Part shown: one piece after another, positions 43,961 to 54,439 of the stretch
Numbering within the stretch: the first letter of the stretch is position 1
How the letters are laid out: every line of letters begins with the position of its first letter
Origin: Leucobacter chromiireducens
GTDB lineage: Bacteria > Actinomycetota > Actinomycetes > Actinomycetales > Microbacteriaceae
Length of the DNA stretch: 64,000 bases
Direction: 5' to 3'
Assembly: GCF_003917135.1 (NCBI RefSeq)
Contig: NZ_RPDI01000014.1
Location: 21,076-85,075 of the forward strand
Position numbers and translations under genes: made by a program
The notes under the pieces: model-generated
Database searches by the model: none
The model's input: only the letters and a program-made list of their open reading frames with translations
Told to the model about the DNA's origin: nothing

Positions 43961-45337
43961 GTGGCAACTGCATCCACCCCCAAGACTCGCGCGACGACGA
44001 AGGCGGCTTCCGCCGAGTCCGAGGCCGAGTCGACCGATCATCAGGCCGACGAGGCGCAGGGCACGGCAGCAGCGGCAACGAAGCGCGCTGCATCGTCGAC
44101 CCGCTCCGAGGCGGCGAAGAAGGCGGCAGCCACGCGCGCCGCGAACAAGGCGGCGGCCGAGGCTGCCGGCACCGACGCTGGCGAGACTGACGGTGAGGCA
44201 ACGCCCGCCGCATCGAAGAAGCCTGCGGCAAAGAAGGCGACGACCAAGCGCGCCGCGGCGAAGGCGGCGGCCGACATCGACGTCGACGACGTGGACGACG
44301 AGGCGGCCGAGCACATCGAGGAGGAGAAGCCGGCTCCGGCTCCCACCACCCCGCTGCCCCGCGGCGCCATCGTGCTGAAGGCCGGTGAGGAAGAGGACGT
44401 ACCGACGGTCACGACCGCGATCCCCGGCGCCACCGCCGACCCGGTCAAGGACTACCTGAAGCAGATCGGCAAGGTCGCGCTCCTCAACGCTGCTGAGGAG
44501 GTCGAGCTGGCAATGCGCATCGAGGCCGGCCTGTTCGCCGAGGAGAAGCTCGCCACCGAGCAGGGCCTGCCCAAGAAGCTGGAGCGCGAGCTCAAGTGGG
44601 TGGCCCGTGATGGGCAGCGCGCGAAGAGCCACCTGCTCGGCGCCAACCTCCGACTCGTGGTGTCGCTCGCGAAGCGCTACACGGGGCGCGGCATGCAGTT
44701 CCTCGATCTCATCCAGGAGGGCAACCTCGGTCTGATTCGTGCGGTCGAGAAGTTCGACTATACGAAGGGCTTCAAGTTCTCCACCTATGCGACCTGGTGG
44801 ATCCGCCAGGCGATCACGCGCGCGATGGCTGATCAGGCGCGCACGATCCGCATCCCCGTGCACATGGTCGAGGTCATCAACAAGCTGGCGCGCGTGCAGC
44901 GCCAGATGCTGCAGGACCTCGGCCGCGAGCCCACCCCCGAGGAGCTGAGCCGCGAGCTCGATATGACCCCCGAGAAGGTCATCGAGGTGCAGAAGTACGG
45001 CCGCGAGCCGATCTCGCTGCACACCCCGCTCGGCGAGGACGGCGACAGCGAGTTCGGCGACCTCATCGAGGACACCGAGGCCGTGGTTCCCGCCGACGCC
45101 GTTGGCTTCACGATGCTGCAGCAGCAGCTGGAGCAGCTGCTCGACTCGCTGTCGGAGCGCGAGGCCGGTGTGATCCGCATGCGCTTCGGCCTCGGCGACG
45201 GCATGCCGAAGACGCTCGACCAGATCGGCGACACCTTCGGCGTGACGCGTGAGCGGATCCGCCAGATCGAGTCGAAGACGATGGCGAAGCTGCGCCACCC
45301 CTCGCGCAGCCAGCAGCTGCGCGACTACCTCGAGTAA
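43961..45337 (+). CDS. sigA: Primary sigma factor (SigA/RpoD)
   Basis: This 458-residue group 1 sigma factor directs housekeeping transcription. Residues 1-150 are a variable Ala/Lys/Glu-rich extension. Region 1.2 begins [16 protein letters not shown], region 2 contains [18 protein letters not shown] and [20 protein letters not shown], and region 4 contains [20 protein letters not shown], the -35 recognition helix. GTG start at 43961 follows AGAGAGAGGC. A strong terminator follows at 45357-45391. Confidence 0.97.
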   Translation: MATASTPKTRATTKAASAESEAESTDHQADEAQGTAAAATKRAASSTRSEAAKKAAATRAANKAAAEAAGTDAGETDGEATPAASKKPAAKKATTKRAAAKAAADIDVDDVDDEAAEHIEEEKPAPAPTTPLPRGAIVLKAGEEEDVPTVTTAIPGATADPVKDYLKQIGKVALLNAAEEVELAMRIEAGLFAEEKLATEQGLPKKLERELKWVARDGQRAKSHLLGANLRLVVSLAKRYTGRGMQFLDLIQEGNLGLIRAVEKFDYTKGFKFSTYATWWIRQAITRAMADQARTIRIPVHMVEVINKLARVQRQMLQDLGREPTPEELSRELDMTPEKVIEVQKYGREPISLHTPLGEDGDSEFGDLIEDTEAVVPADAVGFTMLQQQLEQLLDSLSEREAGVIRMRFGLGDGMPKTLDQIGDTFGVTRERIRQIESKTMAKLRHPSRSQQLRDYLE

Positions 45338-45356
45338 GCCGCTCGGCGAACACACG

Positions 45357-45391
45357 AGAACGGGCCAGGGAGTATCTCCCTGGCCCGTTCT
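45357..45391 (+). terminator. Terminator after sigA
   Basis: A 16-bp perfect stem (45357-45372 with 45376-45391, AGAACGGGCCAGGGAG and its complement) closes on a 3-base loop, TAT, between sigA and the converging DUF7455 gene. Confidence 0.9.
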
Positions 45392-45422
45392 GTGTTCTGG
45401 CCCGTTCCGTGGTTTCGGCGGC

Positions 45423-45644
45423 CTACGCGTTCAGCTTGTGGCTCTCGTCGTGCCAGACCTCAGCCATGGGGCGAAGCTTGGCCTCGTGCTTGTGGGCGTG
45501 GTGTCCGCAGAACAGCAGCTCGCTGCCGCTCAGCGTGACGCGCACGTACGCCTGTGCGCCGCAGCTGTCGCAGCGGTCGAGCGCGCTGAGCGGGCGATCC
45601 GCGGCATCGATCGTGTCCGTACGATCCTGCTCGATAGTCGTCAT
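45423..45644 (-). CDS. DUF7455-type small zinc-finger protein
   Basis: This 73-residue protein has the layout of a small zinc finger: RCDSCGAQAYVRV then LLFCGHHAHKHEA, giving Cys-x2-Cys and Cys-x2-His/His ligands. It matches a short actinobacterial family next to sigA whose function is unknown. ATG at 45644 has GGGAGGTCGCC before it. Confidence 0.82.
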   Translation of the reverse strand: MTTIEQDRTDTIDAADRPLSALDRCDSCGAQAYVRVTLSGSELLFCGHHAHKHEAKLRPMAEVWHDESHKLNA

Positions 45645-45841
45645 GGCGACCTCCCGTCCATCTCAGGTGACTTTCCACTCTATCCAAACACGTCGTGCTC
45701 CAATTCACCCGCTCGCGCCGCTCAGGTTCGCTGACCGCGTAGCATCCGGCCCGGCTTTGGCACTCGCCGGGGGCCCTGCGCGCGAGTGTCGGTGGGGTGC
45801 CCTAGTGTGGGGGAGTCAACTGAGAGAAGGGGTCCCTGCAC

Positions 45842-47959
45842 GTGGCCACTGACCGAGCATCGCAGGCAGCTGAGTCGAACTATTCAGCTCGCCACCTCAC
45901 CGTCCTCGAGGGGCTCGAGGCGGTCCGCAAGCGCCCAGGCATGTACATCGGCACGACCGATTCGCGCGGGCTCATGCACTGCCTCTGGGAGATCATCGAC
46001 AACTCCGTCGACGAGGCGCTCGCCGGCCACGGGGACGAGATCGGGATCCGCTTGCACGCCGACGGCAGTGTGACGGTCACCGACAACGGTCGCGGTATCC
46101 CCGTCGACGTTGAGCCGAAGAGCGGTCTTTCCGGTGTCGAGCTCGTGTTCACGAAGCTGCACGCCGGCGGCAAGTTCGGCGGCGGGGGATACGCCTCCTC
46201 TGGCGGCCTCCACGGCGTCGGCGCTTCGGTGGTCAACGCGCTGTCCTCCCGGCTCGACGTCGAGGTCGACCGCGACGGCAAGACCTGGGCGATGTCGTTC
46301 CGGCACGGCGAGCCGGGCACGTTCGCCGGCGAGGGGCCCGACAGCCCGTTCACCCCCTTCGAGCAGTCTTCCGAATTGCGGGTCGTCGGCAAGGTGAAGA
46401 AGGGCCTCACCGGCACGCGCGTGCGCTACTGGGCCGACCCGCAGATCTTCCTGCCGACCGCGCAGTTCGAGCCGGATTCCCTGGTGGCGCGCGCGCGACA
46501 GACCGCGTTCCTGGTGCCAGGGCTCGGGATCGAGATCACGGATGAGCGCCCGGATTCGCTGACCGAGGACGGTGTCGCGCCCGTGCACCGCTTCGCGTAT
46601 GAGGGCGGCATCTCGGAGTTCGTCGACTACCTCGCGGCCGACGCGGCCCTCACGGACACTTGGCGCGTCACCGACTCCGGCTCGTTCCGCGAGACGGTGC
46701 CCGTCATGGACGAGGAGACGGGACACCTGGTGTCGCGCGAGGTGGAGCGCGAGTGCGAGGTGGACGTCGCGCTGCGCTGGGGCACCGGCTACGACACCGT
46801 AGTGCAGAGTTTCGTGAACATCATCGCGACGCCGAAGGGTGGCACGCACCTTGCCGGCTTCGAGCAGGGCCTCACGAAGTTCTTCCGCAAGCAGATTGAG
46901 CAGAACGCCCGCAAGCTGAAGGCGGGCAGCGACAAGCCGGAGAAGGACGACATCCTCACGGGGCTCACCGCGGTGGTCACCGTGCGCGTGCCCGAGCCGC
47001 AGTTCGAGGGGCAGACGAAGGAGGTGCTCGGCACGGCTGCCGTGCGCCAGATCGTCACGCGCGCCATCGTGTCGGGGCTCACCGCGCGCTACGAGTCGTC
47101 GAAGAAGCAGGACAAGGCGCAGACCGGGGCCCTGCTCGAGAAGATGGTCTCGGAGATGAAGGCGCGCATCGCGCTCCGTGCCCAGCGCGACACCGCGCGG
47201 CGGAAGAGCTCACTCGAGAGCTCGTCCCTGCCAGCCAAGCTCATCGACTGCCGGTCGAAGAACGTGGCCGAGACCGAGATCTTCATCGTGGAGGGCGACA
47301 GCGCGCTCGGCACCGCGCGCCCCGCGCGCGACAGCGAGTTCCAGGCGCTCCTCCCGATCCGCGGCAAGATCCTCAACGTGCAGAAGGCATCCGTCGCCGA
47401 GATGCTCAGCAACGCGGAGTGCGGCGCGATCATCAAGGTGATCGGTGCCGGATCGGGCCGCGACTTCGACCTGGAGTCGGCGCGCTACGGCAAGGTGATC
47501 CTCATGAGCGACGCCGACGTCGACGGCGCGCACATCCGCACCCTGCTCCTCACGCTGTTCTTCCGCTACATGCGCCCCATGCTCGAGGCCGGGCGCGTCT
47601 ACGCCGCGGTGCCGCCGCTGCACCGCGTGATCGTGCAGAACGCGGGGCGCAAGCCGAACGACGTGATCTACACGTACAGCGAGCGGGAGCTCAACGCGCT
47701 CCTCGCCGACCTCCGGAAGCGCAACAAGAAGTACCAGGAGCCCATTCAGCGCTACAAGGGTCTCGGCGAGATGGACGCCGACCAGCTGGCGGAGACCACC
47801 ATGGATCGGGACCACCGCACCCTGCGCCGCGTGCGCGTCGAGGATGCGCACGCCGCGTCCCAGGTGTTCGAGCTCCTGATGGGGAACGACGTTGCCCCGC
47901 GCAAGGAGTTCATCGTCGAGAACGCGGACGACCTCGATCGGGATCGCATCGACGCGTAG
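45842..47959 (+). CDS. parE: DNA topoisomerase IV subunit B (ParE; GyrB-type)
   Basis: This 705-residue ATPase subunit drives decatenation together with ParC. GHKL motifs are EIIDNSVDEALAGHGDEI, VTDNGRGIPVDVEP and GGLHGVGASVVNALS. The TOPRIM domain has FIVEGDSALGTARPARD and LMSDADVDGAHIRTLL. GTG start at 45842 follows GAGAGAAGGGG. parC lies on the opposite strand, converging after 157 bp. A gyrase subunit B is also possible, but the pairing with the nearby parC makes topoisomerase IV more likely. Confidence 0.9.
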   Translation: MATDRASQAAESNYSARHLTVLEGLEAVRKRPGMYIGTTDSRGLMHCLWEIIDNSVDEALAGHGDEIGIRLHADGSVTVTDNGRGIPVDVEPKSGLSGVELVFTKLHAGGKFGGGGYASSGGLHGVGASVVNALSSRLDVEVDRDGKTWAMSFRHGEPGTFAGEGPDSPFTPFEQSSELRVVGKVKKGLTGTRVRYWADPQIFLPTAQFEPDSLVARARQTAFLVPGLGIEITDERPDSLTEDGVAPVHRFAYEGGISEFVDYLAADAALTDTWRVTDSGSFRETVPVMDEETGHLVSREVERECEVDVALRWGTGYDTVVQSFVNIIATPKGGTHLAGFEQGLTKFFRKQIEQNARKLKAGSDKPEKDDILTGLTAVVTVRVPEPQFEGQTKEVLGTAAVRQIVTRAIVSGLTARYESSKKQDKAQTGALLEKMVSEMKARIALRAQRDTARRKSSLESSSLPAKLIDCRSKNVAETEIFIVEGDSALGTARPARDSEFQALLPIRGKILNVQKASVAEMLSNAECGAIIKVIGAGSGRDFDLESARYGKVILMSDADVDGAHIRTLLLTLFFRYMRPMLEAGRVYAAVPPLHRVIVQNAGRKPNDVIYTYSERELNALLADLRKRNKKYQEPIQRYKGLGEMDADQLAETTMDRDHRTLRRVRVEDAHAASQVFELLMGNDVAPRKEFIVENADDLDRDRIDA

Positions 47960-48000
47960 CGGGGCCCCGGGCGGGGCGCTCCGCGCCCGGCCCACGCACG

Positions 48001-48059
48001 ACTTGCGGCGAGTGTGATCCGGAACGGTACTCCGATTCCGGATCACACTCGCCGCAAGT
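48001..48059. terminator. Bidirectional terminator between parE and parC
   Basis: A 24-bp perfect stem (48001-48024 with 48036-48059, starting ACTTGCGGCGAGTGTG) with an 11-base loop separates the converging genes. No T-run is present. Confidence 0.8.
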
Positions 48060-48116
48060 GCGTAGGCGCGGGATCAGCGCTGGCGCGAGCGCTGATCAGC
48101 CTGAGGCCTGGCGCCC

Positions 48117-50567
48117 CTACGAGGCCAGGCCGACGAAGGCCGCCGCGCCGTCGATCGGTGTGCCCGAGCCGTCGCGCTTGCCGAGCTCCTCCGGCAGCTT
48201 CCGTGCGGTGCCGTCTGCGGCCAGCGCACGCGCGTCTCCGACGCCCACCCATGCGCAGGCGATCTGGTCCTCCCACTTCAGGAAGCGCTGAATCCGCACG
48301 CCGCCGGTGGCGCGCCCCTTCGCGGGGATCTCAGCCCAGTCGGTGATCTTCGCGGTGGCAACGTCGGTGCCCGGCAGCGTGATCGAGCTGTCGGCAACGG
48401 TAACGACGCGGGCGTCAGCGTCGTCGGGCACCGCGGCTGCGAACACGACGCGCGCGTCGGCGCCGAGCCGGATGCCGGCCATTCCGCCCGCCGGGCGGCC
48501 CTGCGGACGGACGGACGCCGCGTCGAAGCGCAGGAGCTGCGCGTCGCTCGTCACCGCGGCGAACTCCGAGCCGTCCGGAGCCGGGAAGATGCCGACGAGC
48601 TGGTCGCCGGCCTTCAGCCCGATCACCTCGAAGCTGGGCTTCGCCGGCAGCTCGGTGAGCAGCACACGCTTCACGGTGCCCTGCTGCGTGAACATGCCAA
48701 TCGGCGTGTCGGTGTCGATCGGCACGATGCCGACCACGCGCAGCTTCTTGTCCGTGATCCCGAGGTACTCGGTGAGCTTCACGCCGGCTGAGAACGCGAT
48801 GCTCGCGGTCGGCACGACGGGGAGATCAACGGGGGTGAAGCGGTGCAGCGTGCCGTCGTTCAGCACGGCCCCGAGCTCCCCGCGTACGGTCCCGTCAACG
48901 CTCGCCAGGATCGCGCCGTGCTTCGTCGCGCGCGAGGGCCCGCGCGGCGCGTCGACCGCTTCGGGGTCGCGCTCGATCCGCAGGGTGCGCCCGGTCACGG
49001 AGAGCAGCACGGTGCATGGCGCATCCGCGACCTCGAGCGAGGCCGACGCCGCGGCTGCGCGGGTGGGGCGGATCACGGCACCGGTGAGCAGCGTGCGGCG
49101 CGGGGTGCCCCAGGCCGTTGCGGCCTGATCCAACTCGTCCGAAACGACGCCGCGGAGGCGCTCCTCGCTGCCGAGGATCTCGAGCAGCTGCGCGATCTCG
49201 GCGGTCAGCTCATCGCGCTCGGCCTCGAGCTCCACGCGGGAGAACTTCGTCAGCCGGCGCAGCCGCAGCTCGAGAATGTACTCGGCCTGCAGCTCGGACA
49301 GGTCGAACACCTGCATGAGGCGGGACCGCGCGGTCTCCGCGTCATCGCTCGTGCGAATGAGCTGGATGACCTCGTCGATGTCGAGGATCGCGATGAGCAG
49401 GCCCTCGACGAGGTGCAGGCGGTCGCGGCGCTTGCCGAGGCGGTACTCGGTGCGGCGGGTGATCACGGACAGACGATGATCGAGGAAGACGCGCAGCATC
49501 TCGCGCAGGCCGAGCGTCTGCGGCTGCCCGTTGACGAGCGCAACGGAGTTGATGCTGAACGAGTCCTCGAGCGGGGTGTAGCGGTAGAGCTGCTCGAGCA
49601 CCGCCTCGGGCGCGAAACCCGTCTTCAGTGTGATGACGAGGCGGAGCCCGTTCTTGCGGTCCGTGAGGTCGGCGACGTCCGAGATGCCGGACAGCTTCTT
49701 CGCCTCAACGCCCTGCTTGATCTTCTCGATGACCCGCTCGGGGCCGACGAGGTAGGGGAGCTCGGTAACGACGAGGCCAGTGCGGCGGGGGCCGAGCTGC
49801 TCGACGGCCACCTTCGCGCGCGTGCGGAACGCGCCGCGCCCGGTGCGGTAGGCGTCCTTCACGCCGTCCAGCCCGACGATCGTGCCGCCGCCGGGGAGAT
49901 CCGGCCCGGGGATGAACTCCATGAGTTCGTCCACCGTGGCCTCGGGGTGGTGCAGCAGGTGCTTCGCGCCGTCGACCACCTCGATGAGGTTGTGCGGTGC
50001 GAGGTTCGTCGCCATGCCGACGGCGATGCCGCTCGCGCCGTTGACGAGCAGGTTCGGCACCGCGGAGGGCAGCACGTCGGGCTGCATGATCTGGTTGTCG
50101 TAGTTCGGCACGAAGTCGACGACGTCCTCGTCGAGCGACTCGGTCATCGCGAGCGCGGCGCCCGCGAGGCGCGCCTCCGTGTACCGCGACGCGGCCGGGC
50201 CGTCGTCGAGCGAGCCGAAGTTGCCGTGACCGTCGACGAGCGGCAGGCGCATGGCGAAGCCCTGGGCCATGCGCACGAGCGCGTCGTAGATCGACGAGTC
50301 GCCGTGCGGGTGCAGCTTGCCCATCACCTCGCCGACGACGCGTGCCGACTTCACGTGCCCCTTCTCGGGCCGAAGCCCCATGTCGGTCATCATGAAGAGG
50401 ATGCGGCGCTGCACGGGTTTCAGGCCATCGCGCGCATCGGGAAGCGCGCGGGAATAGATCACTGAATAGGCGTACTCAAGGAACGAACCCTCCATCTCTT
50501 CCGAGATGTCGATGTCCTCGATGCGTTCGCCGGCGATCTCGTGTGGGGCTCCGGACGATTCGGTCAT
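48117..50567 (-). CDS. parC: DNA topoisomerase IV subunit A (ParC; GyrA-type)
   Basis: This 816-residue subunit cuts and rejoins DNA. The winged-helix region has [16 protein letters not shown] and the quinolone-determining [17 protein letters not shown], with Ser and Asp at the usual resistance positions, so wild type. The catalytic Tyr is in [11 protein letters not shown]. The C-terminal beta-pinwheel lacks the gyrase box, consistent with ParC. The frame is open upstream, but CATATT seven bases before the ATG at 50567 suggests a leaderless start. The divergent gene's ATG is at 50578, only 10 bp apart. Confidence 0.9.
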   Translation of the reverse strand: MTESSGAPHEIAGERIEDIDISEEMEGSFLEYAYSVIYSRALPDARDGLKPVQRRILFMMTDMGLRPEKGHVKSARVVGEVMGKLHPHGDSSIYDALVRMAQGFAMRLPLVDGHGNFGSLDDGPAASRYTEARLAGAALAMTESLDEDVVDFVPNYDNQIMQPDVLPSAVPNLLVNGASGIAVGMATNLAPHNLIEVVDGAKHLLHHPEATVDELMEFIPGPDLPGGGTIVGLDGVKDAYRTGRGAFRTRAKVAVEQLGPRRTGLVVTELPYLVGPERVIEKIKQGVEAKKLSGISDVADLTDRKNGLRLVITLKTGFAPEAVLEQLYRYTPLEDSFSINSVALVNGQPQTLGLREMLRVFLDHRLSVITRRTEYRLGKRRDRLHLVEGLLIAILDIDEVIQLIRTSDDAETARSRLMQVFDLSELQAEYILELRLRRLTKFSRVELEAERDELTAEIAQLLEILGSEERLRGVVSDELDQAATAWGTPRRTLLTGAVIRPTRAAAASASLEVADAPCTVLLSVTGRTLRIERDPEAVDAPRGPSRATKHGAILASVDGTVRGELGAVLNDGTLHRFTPVDLPVVPTASIAFSAGVKLTEYLGITDKKLRVVGIVPIDTDTPIGMFTQQGTVKRVLLTELPAKPSFEVIGLKAGDQLVGIFPAPDGSEFAAVTSDAQLLRFDAASVRPQGRPAGGMAGIRLGADARVVFAAAVPDDADARVVTVADSSITLPGTDVATAKITDWAEIPAKGRATGGVRIQRFLKWEDQIACAWVGVGDARALAADGTARKLPEELGKRDGSGTPIDGAAAFVGLAS

Positions 50568-50580
50568 AATGGTCAATATG
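50565..50580. promoter_or_regulatory. Overlapping divergent leaderless promoters
   Basis: On the plus strand CATAAT (50565-50570) lies seven bases before ATG at 50578. On the minus strand CATATT (complement of 50575-50580) lies seven bases before ATG at 50567. Each -10 overlaps the other gene's start codon, so polymerase could occupy only one at a time. Confidence 0.5.
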
Positions 50581-51855
50581 CTACCGATTGCCGCCGACAA
50601 CGGCGCGAGGCTTGCCGCGATTCTGCCAAGCGGTTTGGCCGCCATCGCCCGTGGTCAGGGCAAGGATCCGCGGCTCGCCCTCGCGCGCGCGAGCGCGCCG
50701 GCCGAGTTCGCCGACCTCGACCCCAGCCTCGTCCCCGAGCTGCGCGCGTTCGTGCTCATCGTGGTCGACGGCCTCGGCTCCGCGAACCTCGGCGCGCGAA
50801 AGGGCCACGCGCCCACGCTCGCCGGGCTCCAGCAGCGCAGGATCGAGACCGTTGCGCCGTCCACCACCGGTGCGGCGCTCACTGCCCTCACCACGGGGCG
50901 GCTGCCCGGCGAGCACGGACTTGCCGGCTACCGGATCCGGCACCCCGAGTACGGCATCCGCACGACGCTGAGCGAGTGGGAGGGGATCGCGGACGTGCGC
51001 TCCTGGCAGCTCGCCGAGCCGCTCTTCGCGCAGGCGCGCGAGCTCGGCGCCCGCTCCGTCGTGATCGGCCGCCCGGCGCACGCCGACGGCGGGCTGACGC
51101 GCGCGATCCTGAGCGGGGCCGACTACCTCGCGGGTCAGCGCATCGAGGATCGCTTCGCGCTCGCCTCCCAGGCGCTCCGCCCCGCGGGTCGCGCCCCGGG
51201 GGCGCCGGGCGAACCGGTCCTCATCTACCTGTACGTGGACGAGCTCGACCGCGCGGCGCACGAGCACGGCTGGGAGAGCAGCGAGTGGGTGCGCAGGCTT
51301 GAGCAACTCGACGCTGCGCTGGGCGATCTGCTCCGCACCCTGCCTGGCGGCGTCGGCGTCGCGGTCACCGCCGATCACGGAATCATCGACGTGCCCGTCG
51401 CGCAGCACGTGCTCCTCGACACCGTGCCAGGGCTCCTCGACGGGGTCGTCGAGGTCGGCGGCGAGCCGCGCTTCCGCGCGCTCTATCTCGCGGAGAACGG
51501 GGCGGAGGCGGATCCCGCGCTGGTGGATCGGGTGCGCGAGCGCATCGCCGCCGCCGAGGGGGACCGTGCCTGGGTGTTCACCCGCGACGAGGCGATCGAG
51601 GCCGGACTCTTCGGGCCGGTCGCGCCCAGCGTGACCGCGCGACTCGGCGACCTGTTCGTCGCCGCGCGCAAGCGCGTCGCGTACTACCTCAGCACGGACA
51701 CGCCTGCTGCGCGCTCACTCGTTGGCCAGCACGGCTCGTTCAGCGAGGACGAGCGCGGCGTGCCGCTCGCCCTCGGCGGCGCGCTCGCGGGCACCGGTTT
51801 CGCGGCACTCGTTGCGCGCGTCGCCGCTGCGCGGAACGCGGCGCTCGGCCGCTAG
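50578..51855 (+). CDS. Alkaline phosphatase-superfamily phosphodiesterase/nucleotide pyrophosphatase
   Basis: This 425-residue protein belongs to the type I phosphodiesterase/nucleotide pyrophosphatase family. The first metal site is [15 protein letters not shown], the nucleophile region reads [20 protein letters not shown] with Thr in PSTT, and later metal ligands are [15 protein letters not shown] and [11 protein letters not shown]. No signal peptide is seen. Substrates are phosphoesters, not further defined. Other in-frame ATG codons exist upstream (for example 50569); I prefer 50578 because of the -10 spacing. Its stop overlaps sepH by 4 bp. Confidence 0.87.
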   Translation: MLPIAADNGARLAAILPSGLAAIARGQGKDPRLALARASAPAEFADLDPSLVPELRAFVLIVVDGLGSANLGARKGHAPTLAGLQQRRIETVAPSTTGAALTALTTGRLPGEHGLAGYRIRHPEYGIRTTLSEWEGIADVRSWQLAEPLFAQARELGARSVVIGRPAHADGGLTRAILSGADYLAGQRIEDRFALASQALRPAGRAPGAPGEPVLIYLYVDELDRAAHEHGWESSEWVRRLEQLDAALGDLLRTLPGGVGVAVTADHGIIDVPVAQHVLLDTVPGLLDGVVEVGGEPRFRALYLAENGAEADPALVDRVRERIAAAEGDRAWVFTRDEAIEAGLFGPVAPSVTARLGDLFVAARKRVAYYLSTDTPAARSLVGQHGSFSEDERGVPLALGGALAGTGFAALVARVAAARNAALGR

Positions 51856-53234
51856 TTCGGGTCCTCGTCGCTGCGCGTGCCGAAGAGGATGTCGTCCCAG
51901 CTCGGGATCGAGGCGCGGCCCTTCTTGCCGCCCTTCTCGGGCTCCGGGGCCGGCCGCGCGGCGAGCCCAATGCTCGGCAGAGACGGCCGACCCGTGCGGG
52001 CCACCGGCGCGGTGTCGTGCTGATCCTGGTCGTCGGGGGATGCGGTGTCGGTCGCTCCGGAGTCTGGTGAGCCGCCGGCTCCGGTCTCCCGCGCGCCGCC
52101 ATCTGCTGGGCGTGCCGGGGTCTCCCCGGCGCCCGGCGCATCGTGCGGGGTCGCTGGGCGGAGGGGCGGCGCTGAGCCGCTCACGCCGCTCGCACCCCAG
52201 ATGCTCCGAGGCGCCGCCTGCGGCTGCGAGCTCTGCGCGCTCGGCGCGGGGCCGGCTTCGGTGTCCGAGTCAGCGTCGCTCGTGGCCGGCACCTCGCGCG
52301 CGGCCTCGAGGGAGTCGATGTCGGCCTGCGCCGCGGCCCGGTTCGCCTCGTCACGCTCGCCGCGGCGGCGGCGCAGGGCGTCAAGGAGATCGGCGGTCTG
52401 GCTGAGGTCGATCGGCTCTGTCTCGTGCGTCTTGATGGCGCGCTGATCGATCTCGCGCTTGCGCTCGTAGTCGGCGTCGACGTCGAGCTCGGAGCTCCCA
52501 GCGCCGAGGGTGCGCTCGTGCTGCGCGGACGAGGCCTGCGCGGACGCGTCCGGTGTGTGCTCGTCCTGCGTGTCGGCCGCGTCGTCCTCCGTGCGGAGCG
52601 CGGCCGCGTCAAACGCACCAGAGTCAAACTTCGATGCGCCGTCGTTGCCGCCGACCGCGCGGAGCTTCGGGATGAGCCGATCGCCGACGTCGCCCTGCTT
52701 CGAGAGCGTCACGGCGTCGGGGGTGACGGGGGAGAGGCCGCCCTTGCGGTGATCGAACGCCCACACCGCGCGGTGTGCGACGTCGCGGGAGATGAACTCG
52801 AGGCTGACCATCCATCCGGTCTCCTCGTCGCGCCAGGATTCCCACTCGCTGGCTTCTGCGCCGAGCGAGACGAGACGATCGGCGATCACCGAGCCGAAGT
52901 GCTGGTCGGCGTCGCTGTGCGAATCGGCGCGCACCGGAACGGCGTGCGCGCGCTCGAGGATGTAGCGACGCTCGGCGAGCACGGGCTCCTCGTAGCGCTC
53001 GATGTCCGATTCCTCGAGGCCGGTGGCCTCCATCACCTGCGCGCGGGTCTTGCCCGCGCGGATCAGCGACTGGATCTCGCGGGGGCGCACCTTGGTGGCG
53101 TCCCGCTCGCGGCGACTGAGGCTGCGCAGTTCGCTGAGCACCGCGTCGTCCACCACCAGCCGGAATTCCTGGTCGGCAGCGTTCGCAACGATCAGTGTCT
53201 GATCCTCACGTCGCACAAAGCGCAGTTCGTCCAT
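51852..53234 (-). CDS. sepH: Septation protein SepH
   Basis: This 460-residue actinobacterial cell-division protein stimulates FtsZ filament assembly in studied species. The N-terminal DUF3071 domain (about 1-170) starts MDELRFVRREDQTLIV, followed by the HTH-like IQSLIRAGKTRAQVMEATG and EETGWMVSLEFISRDVAHRA. The rest is a long disordered, acidic and Pro/Ser-rich tail, longer than in many homologues, with a basic end (KGGKKGRASIPSWDDILFG). The tail motif is typical of SepH. Confidence 0.9.
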   Translation of the reverse strand: MDELRFVRREDQTLIVANAADQEFRLVVDDAVLSELRSLSRRERDATKVRPREIQSLIRAGKTRAQVMEATGLEESDIERYEEPVLAERRYILERAHAVPVRADSHSDADQHFGSVIADRLVSLGAEASEWESWRDEETGWMVSLEFISRDVAHRAVWAFDHRKGGLSPVTPDAVTLSKQGDVGDRLIPKLRAVGGNDGASKFDSGAFDAAALRTEDDAADTQDEHTPDASAQASSAQHERTLGAGSSELDVDADYERKREIDQRAIKTHETEPIDLSQTADLLDALRRRRGERDEANRAAAQADIDSLEAAREVPATSDADSDTEAGPAPSAQSSQPQAAPRSIWGASGVSGSAPPLRPATPHDAPGAGETPARPADGGARETGAGGSPDSGATDTASPDDQDQHDTAPVARTGRPSLPSIGLAARPAPEPEKGGKKGRASIPSWDDILFGTRSDEDPN

Positions 53235-53479
53235 CGGCGCATCCCTTCCTCGCTCGCGAACCAGGGTGGCACACGGACGGGGCGAGGGGCGACATTGCTG
53301 CGGCGCGTGGGAAAGATTCGTTCGTCGACGCGTGCGCGGCGGCTCCCGCGCAGATCAGCGCTGAGTACGCGCACAGAGAACTCCAAGGCTCAGAGTTTGC
53401 GCGAAAGGGGAATCGTACGGCAGACTGTGGCCGCTCGAAGGTTGAGGTGCCGAAGCGCGGCACAAGATTGCAGGAGAGA

Positions 53480-53770
53480 ATGGCCACCGATTACGACGCC
53501 CCCCGGAAGTCCGAAGAAGAAGCCGACTCCATTGAGGCCCTGAAGGAACGCGGCCCAGCGAAGGGTGCGTCCGGGCTCGACTCGGAGGATGCGGACAACC
53601 CGAGTTTTGACCTGGGTGGCTCGGATCTCTCTGACGTTGAGCTCGACGTTGTCGTGCTGCCCCAGCAGGACGATGAGTTCACCTGCGTGAGCTGCTTCCT
53701 CGTGCGGCACCGCTCACAGATGGACCACCAGACGGACCTCGGTCCGATCTGCGCGGAGTGCGCGGCCTAA
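53480..53770 (+). CDS. DUF4193 small acidic protein with zinc-binding Cys
   Basis: This 96-residue protein is acidic in its first 70 residues and ends with two Cys pairs, TCVSCFLVRHRSQ and ICAECAA, suggesting a zinc site. It matches DUF4193 (Rv2699c-like), whose function is unknown but which is conserved in actinobacteria next to dut and sigA. The frame is open upstream for 95 codons; ATG at 53480 has AGGAGA in front and fits homologue length. Confidence 0.9.
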   Translation: MATDYDAPRKSEEEADSIEALKERGPAKGASGLDSEDADNPSFDLGGSDLSDVELDVVVLPQQDDEFTCVSCFLVRHRSQMDHQTDLGPICAECAA

Positions 53771-53798
53771 CACGGTCACGCGTTTCGGGCACAGACGA

Positions 53799-53841
53799 CG
53801 TCGGGCCCGGCACCACCGATCTGGTGGTGCCGGGCCCGACG
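53799..53841. terminator. Bidirectional terminator between DUF4193 and DUF3093 genes
   Basis: A 19-bp perfect stem (53799-53817 with 53823-53841, starting CGTCGGGCCCGGCACC) closes on a 5-base loop between converging genes. Confidence 0.85.
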
Positions 53842-53869
53842 CGTGTGTTCCCCGCTCGACGCGGCAGCG

Positions 53870-54361
53870 CTACGCCGCCTGGGCCGAGCGAATCGTGTCG
53901 GCGAGCTTCTGCGGGTGGCGCGTGGTGATGATCCACACGGGCGCCGGGTCGTTCGGGTCGATGTTCTCGATCCGGATCCCGCGGTTCACCCAGCCGCGCA
54001 CGAGCAGGTAACTGCGGGCGTCGAGCCCCGGGCCGATCGCCGCGCGCAGCCGGCTCGCGCCGAGGAGCTCGATCTCGCCGAGCTGGGACACCGGGATGGA
54101 GGCGTGCCCCGCCACCAGCGTGCCCCCGGAGACCCGGATGGTCGGGGAGAGCAGGATCAGGGTGACCGCCGCGATGAGGTAGGCGATGATGCCGGCCGGG
54201 ATCGCCGCGGCGGCGTTGATCGGCGTCGCGATCAGCGCGACGGCCGGGGCCAGCAGCAGCAGCGCCGTGAACATGCCAGGACCGGGGATGAGACGCTCCC
54301 GATACTCGGCGGAGCTCTGGGCAGCGGAAGCCGCGGGAACCGCGGCGGCGTCACTCGTCAT
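53870..54361 (-). CDS. DUF3093 membrane protein
   Basis: This 163-residue protein has two hydrophobic segments (about 30-51 and 54-72), then a beta-rich domain with SYLLVRGWVNRGIRIEN and VWIITTRHPQKLADTI, matching DUF3093. The function is unknown. It diverges from dut with a 78-bp gap, as in mycobacteria. Confidence 0.88.
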   Translation of the reverse strand: MTSDAAAVPAASAAQSSAEYRERLIPGPGMFTALLLLAPAVALIATPINAAAAIPAGIIAYLIAAVTLILLSPTIRVSGGTLVAGHASIPVSQLGEIELLGASRLRAAIGPGLDARSYLLVRGWVNRGIRIENIDPNDPAPVWIITTRHPQKLADTIRSAQAA

Positions 54362-54427
54362 GCCCCCATTATCGCGCGTTCACCTGCGCGCTCCGTGTGC
54401 GCGCGAGCGCGACACATGTGCATCCGA

Positions 54428-54439
54428 TAGCCTGGCCGG
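54428..54439 (+). promoter_or_regulatory. Leaderless -10 element for dut
   Basis: TAGCCT (54428-54433) lies six bases before the GTG at 54440. Confidence 0.5.
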
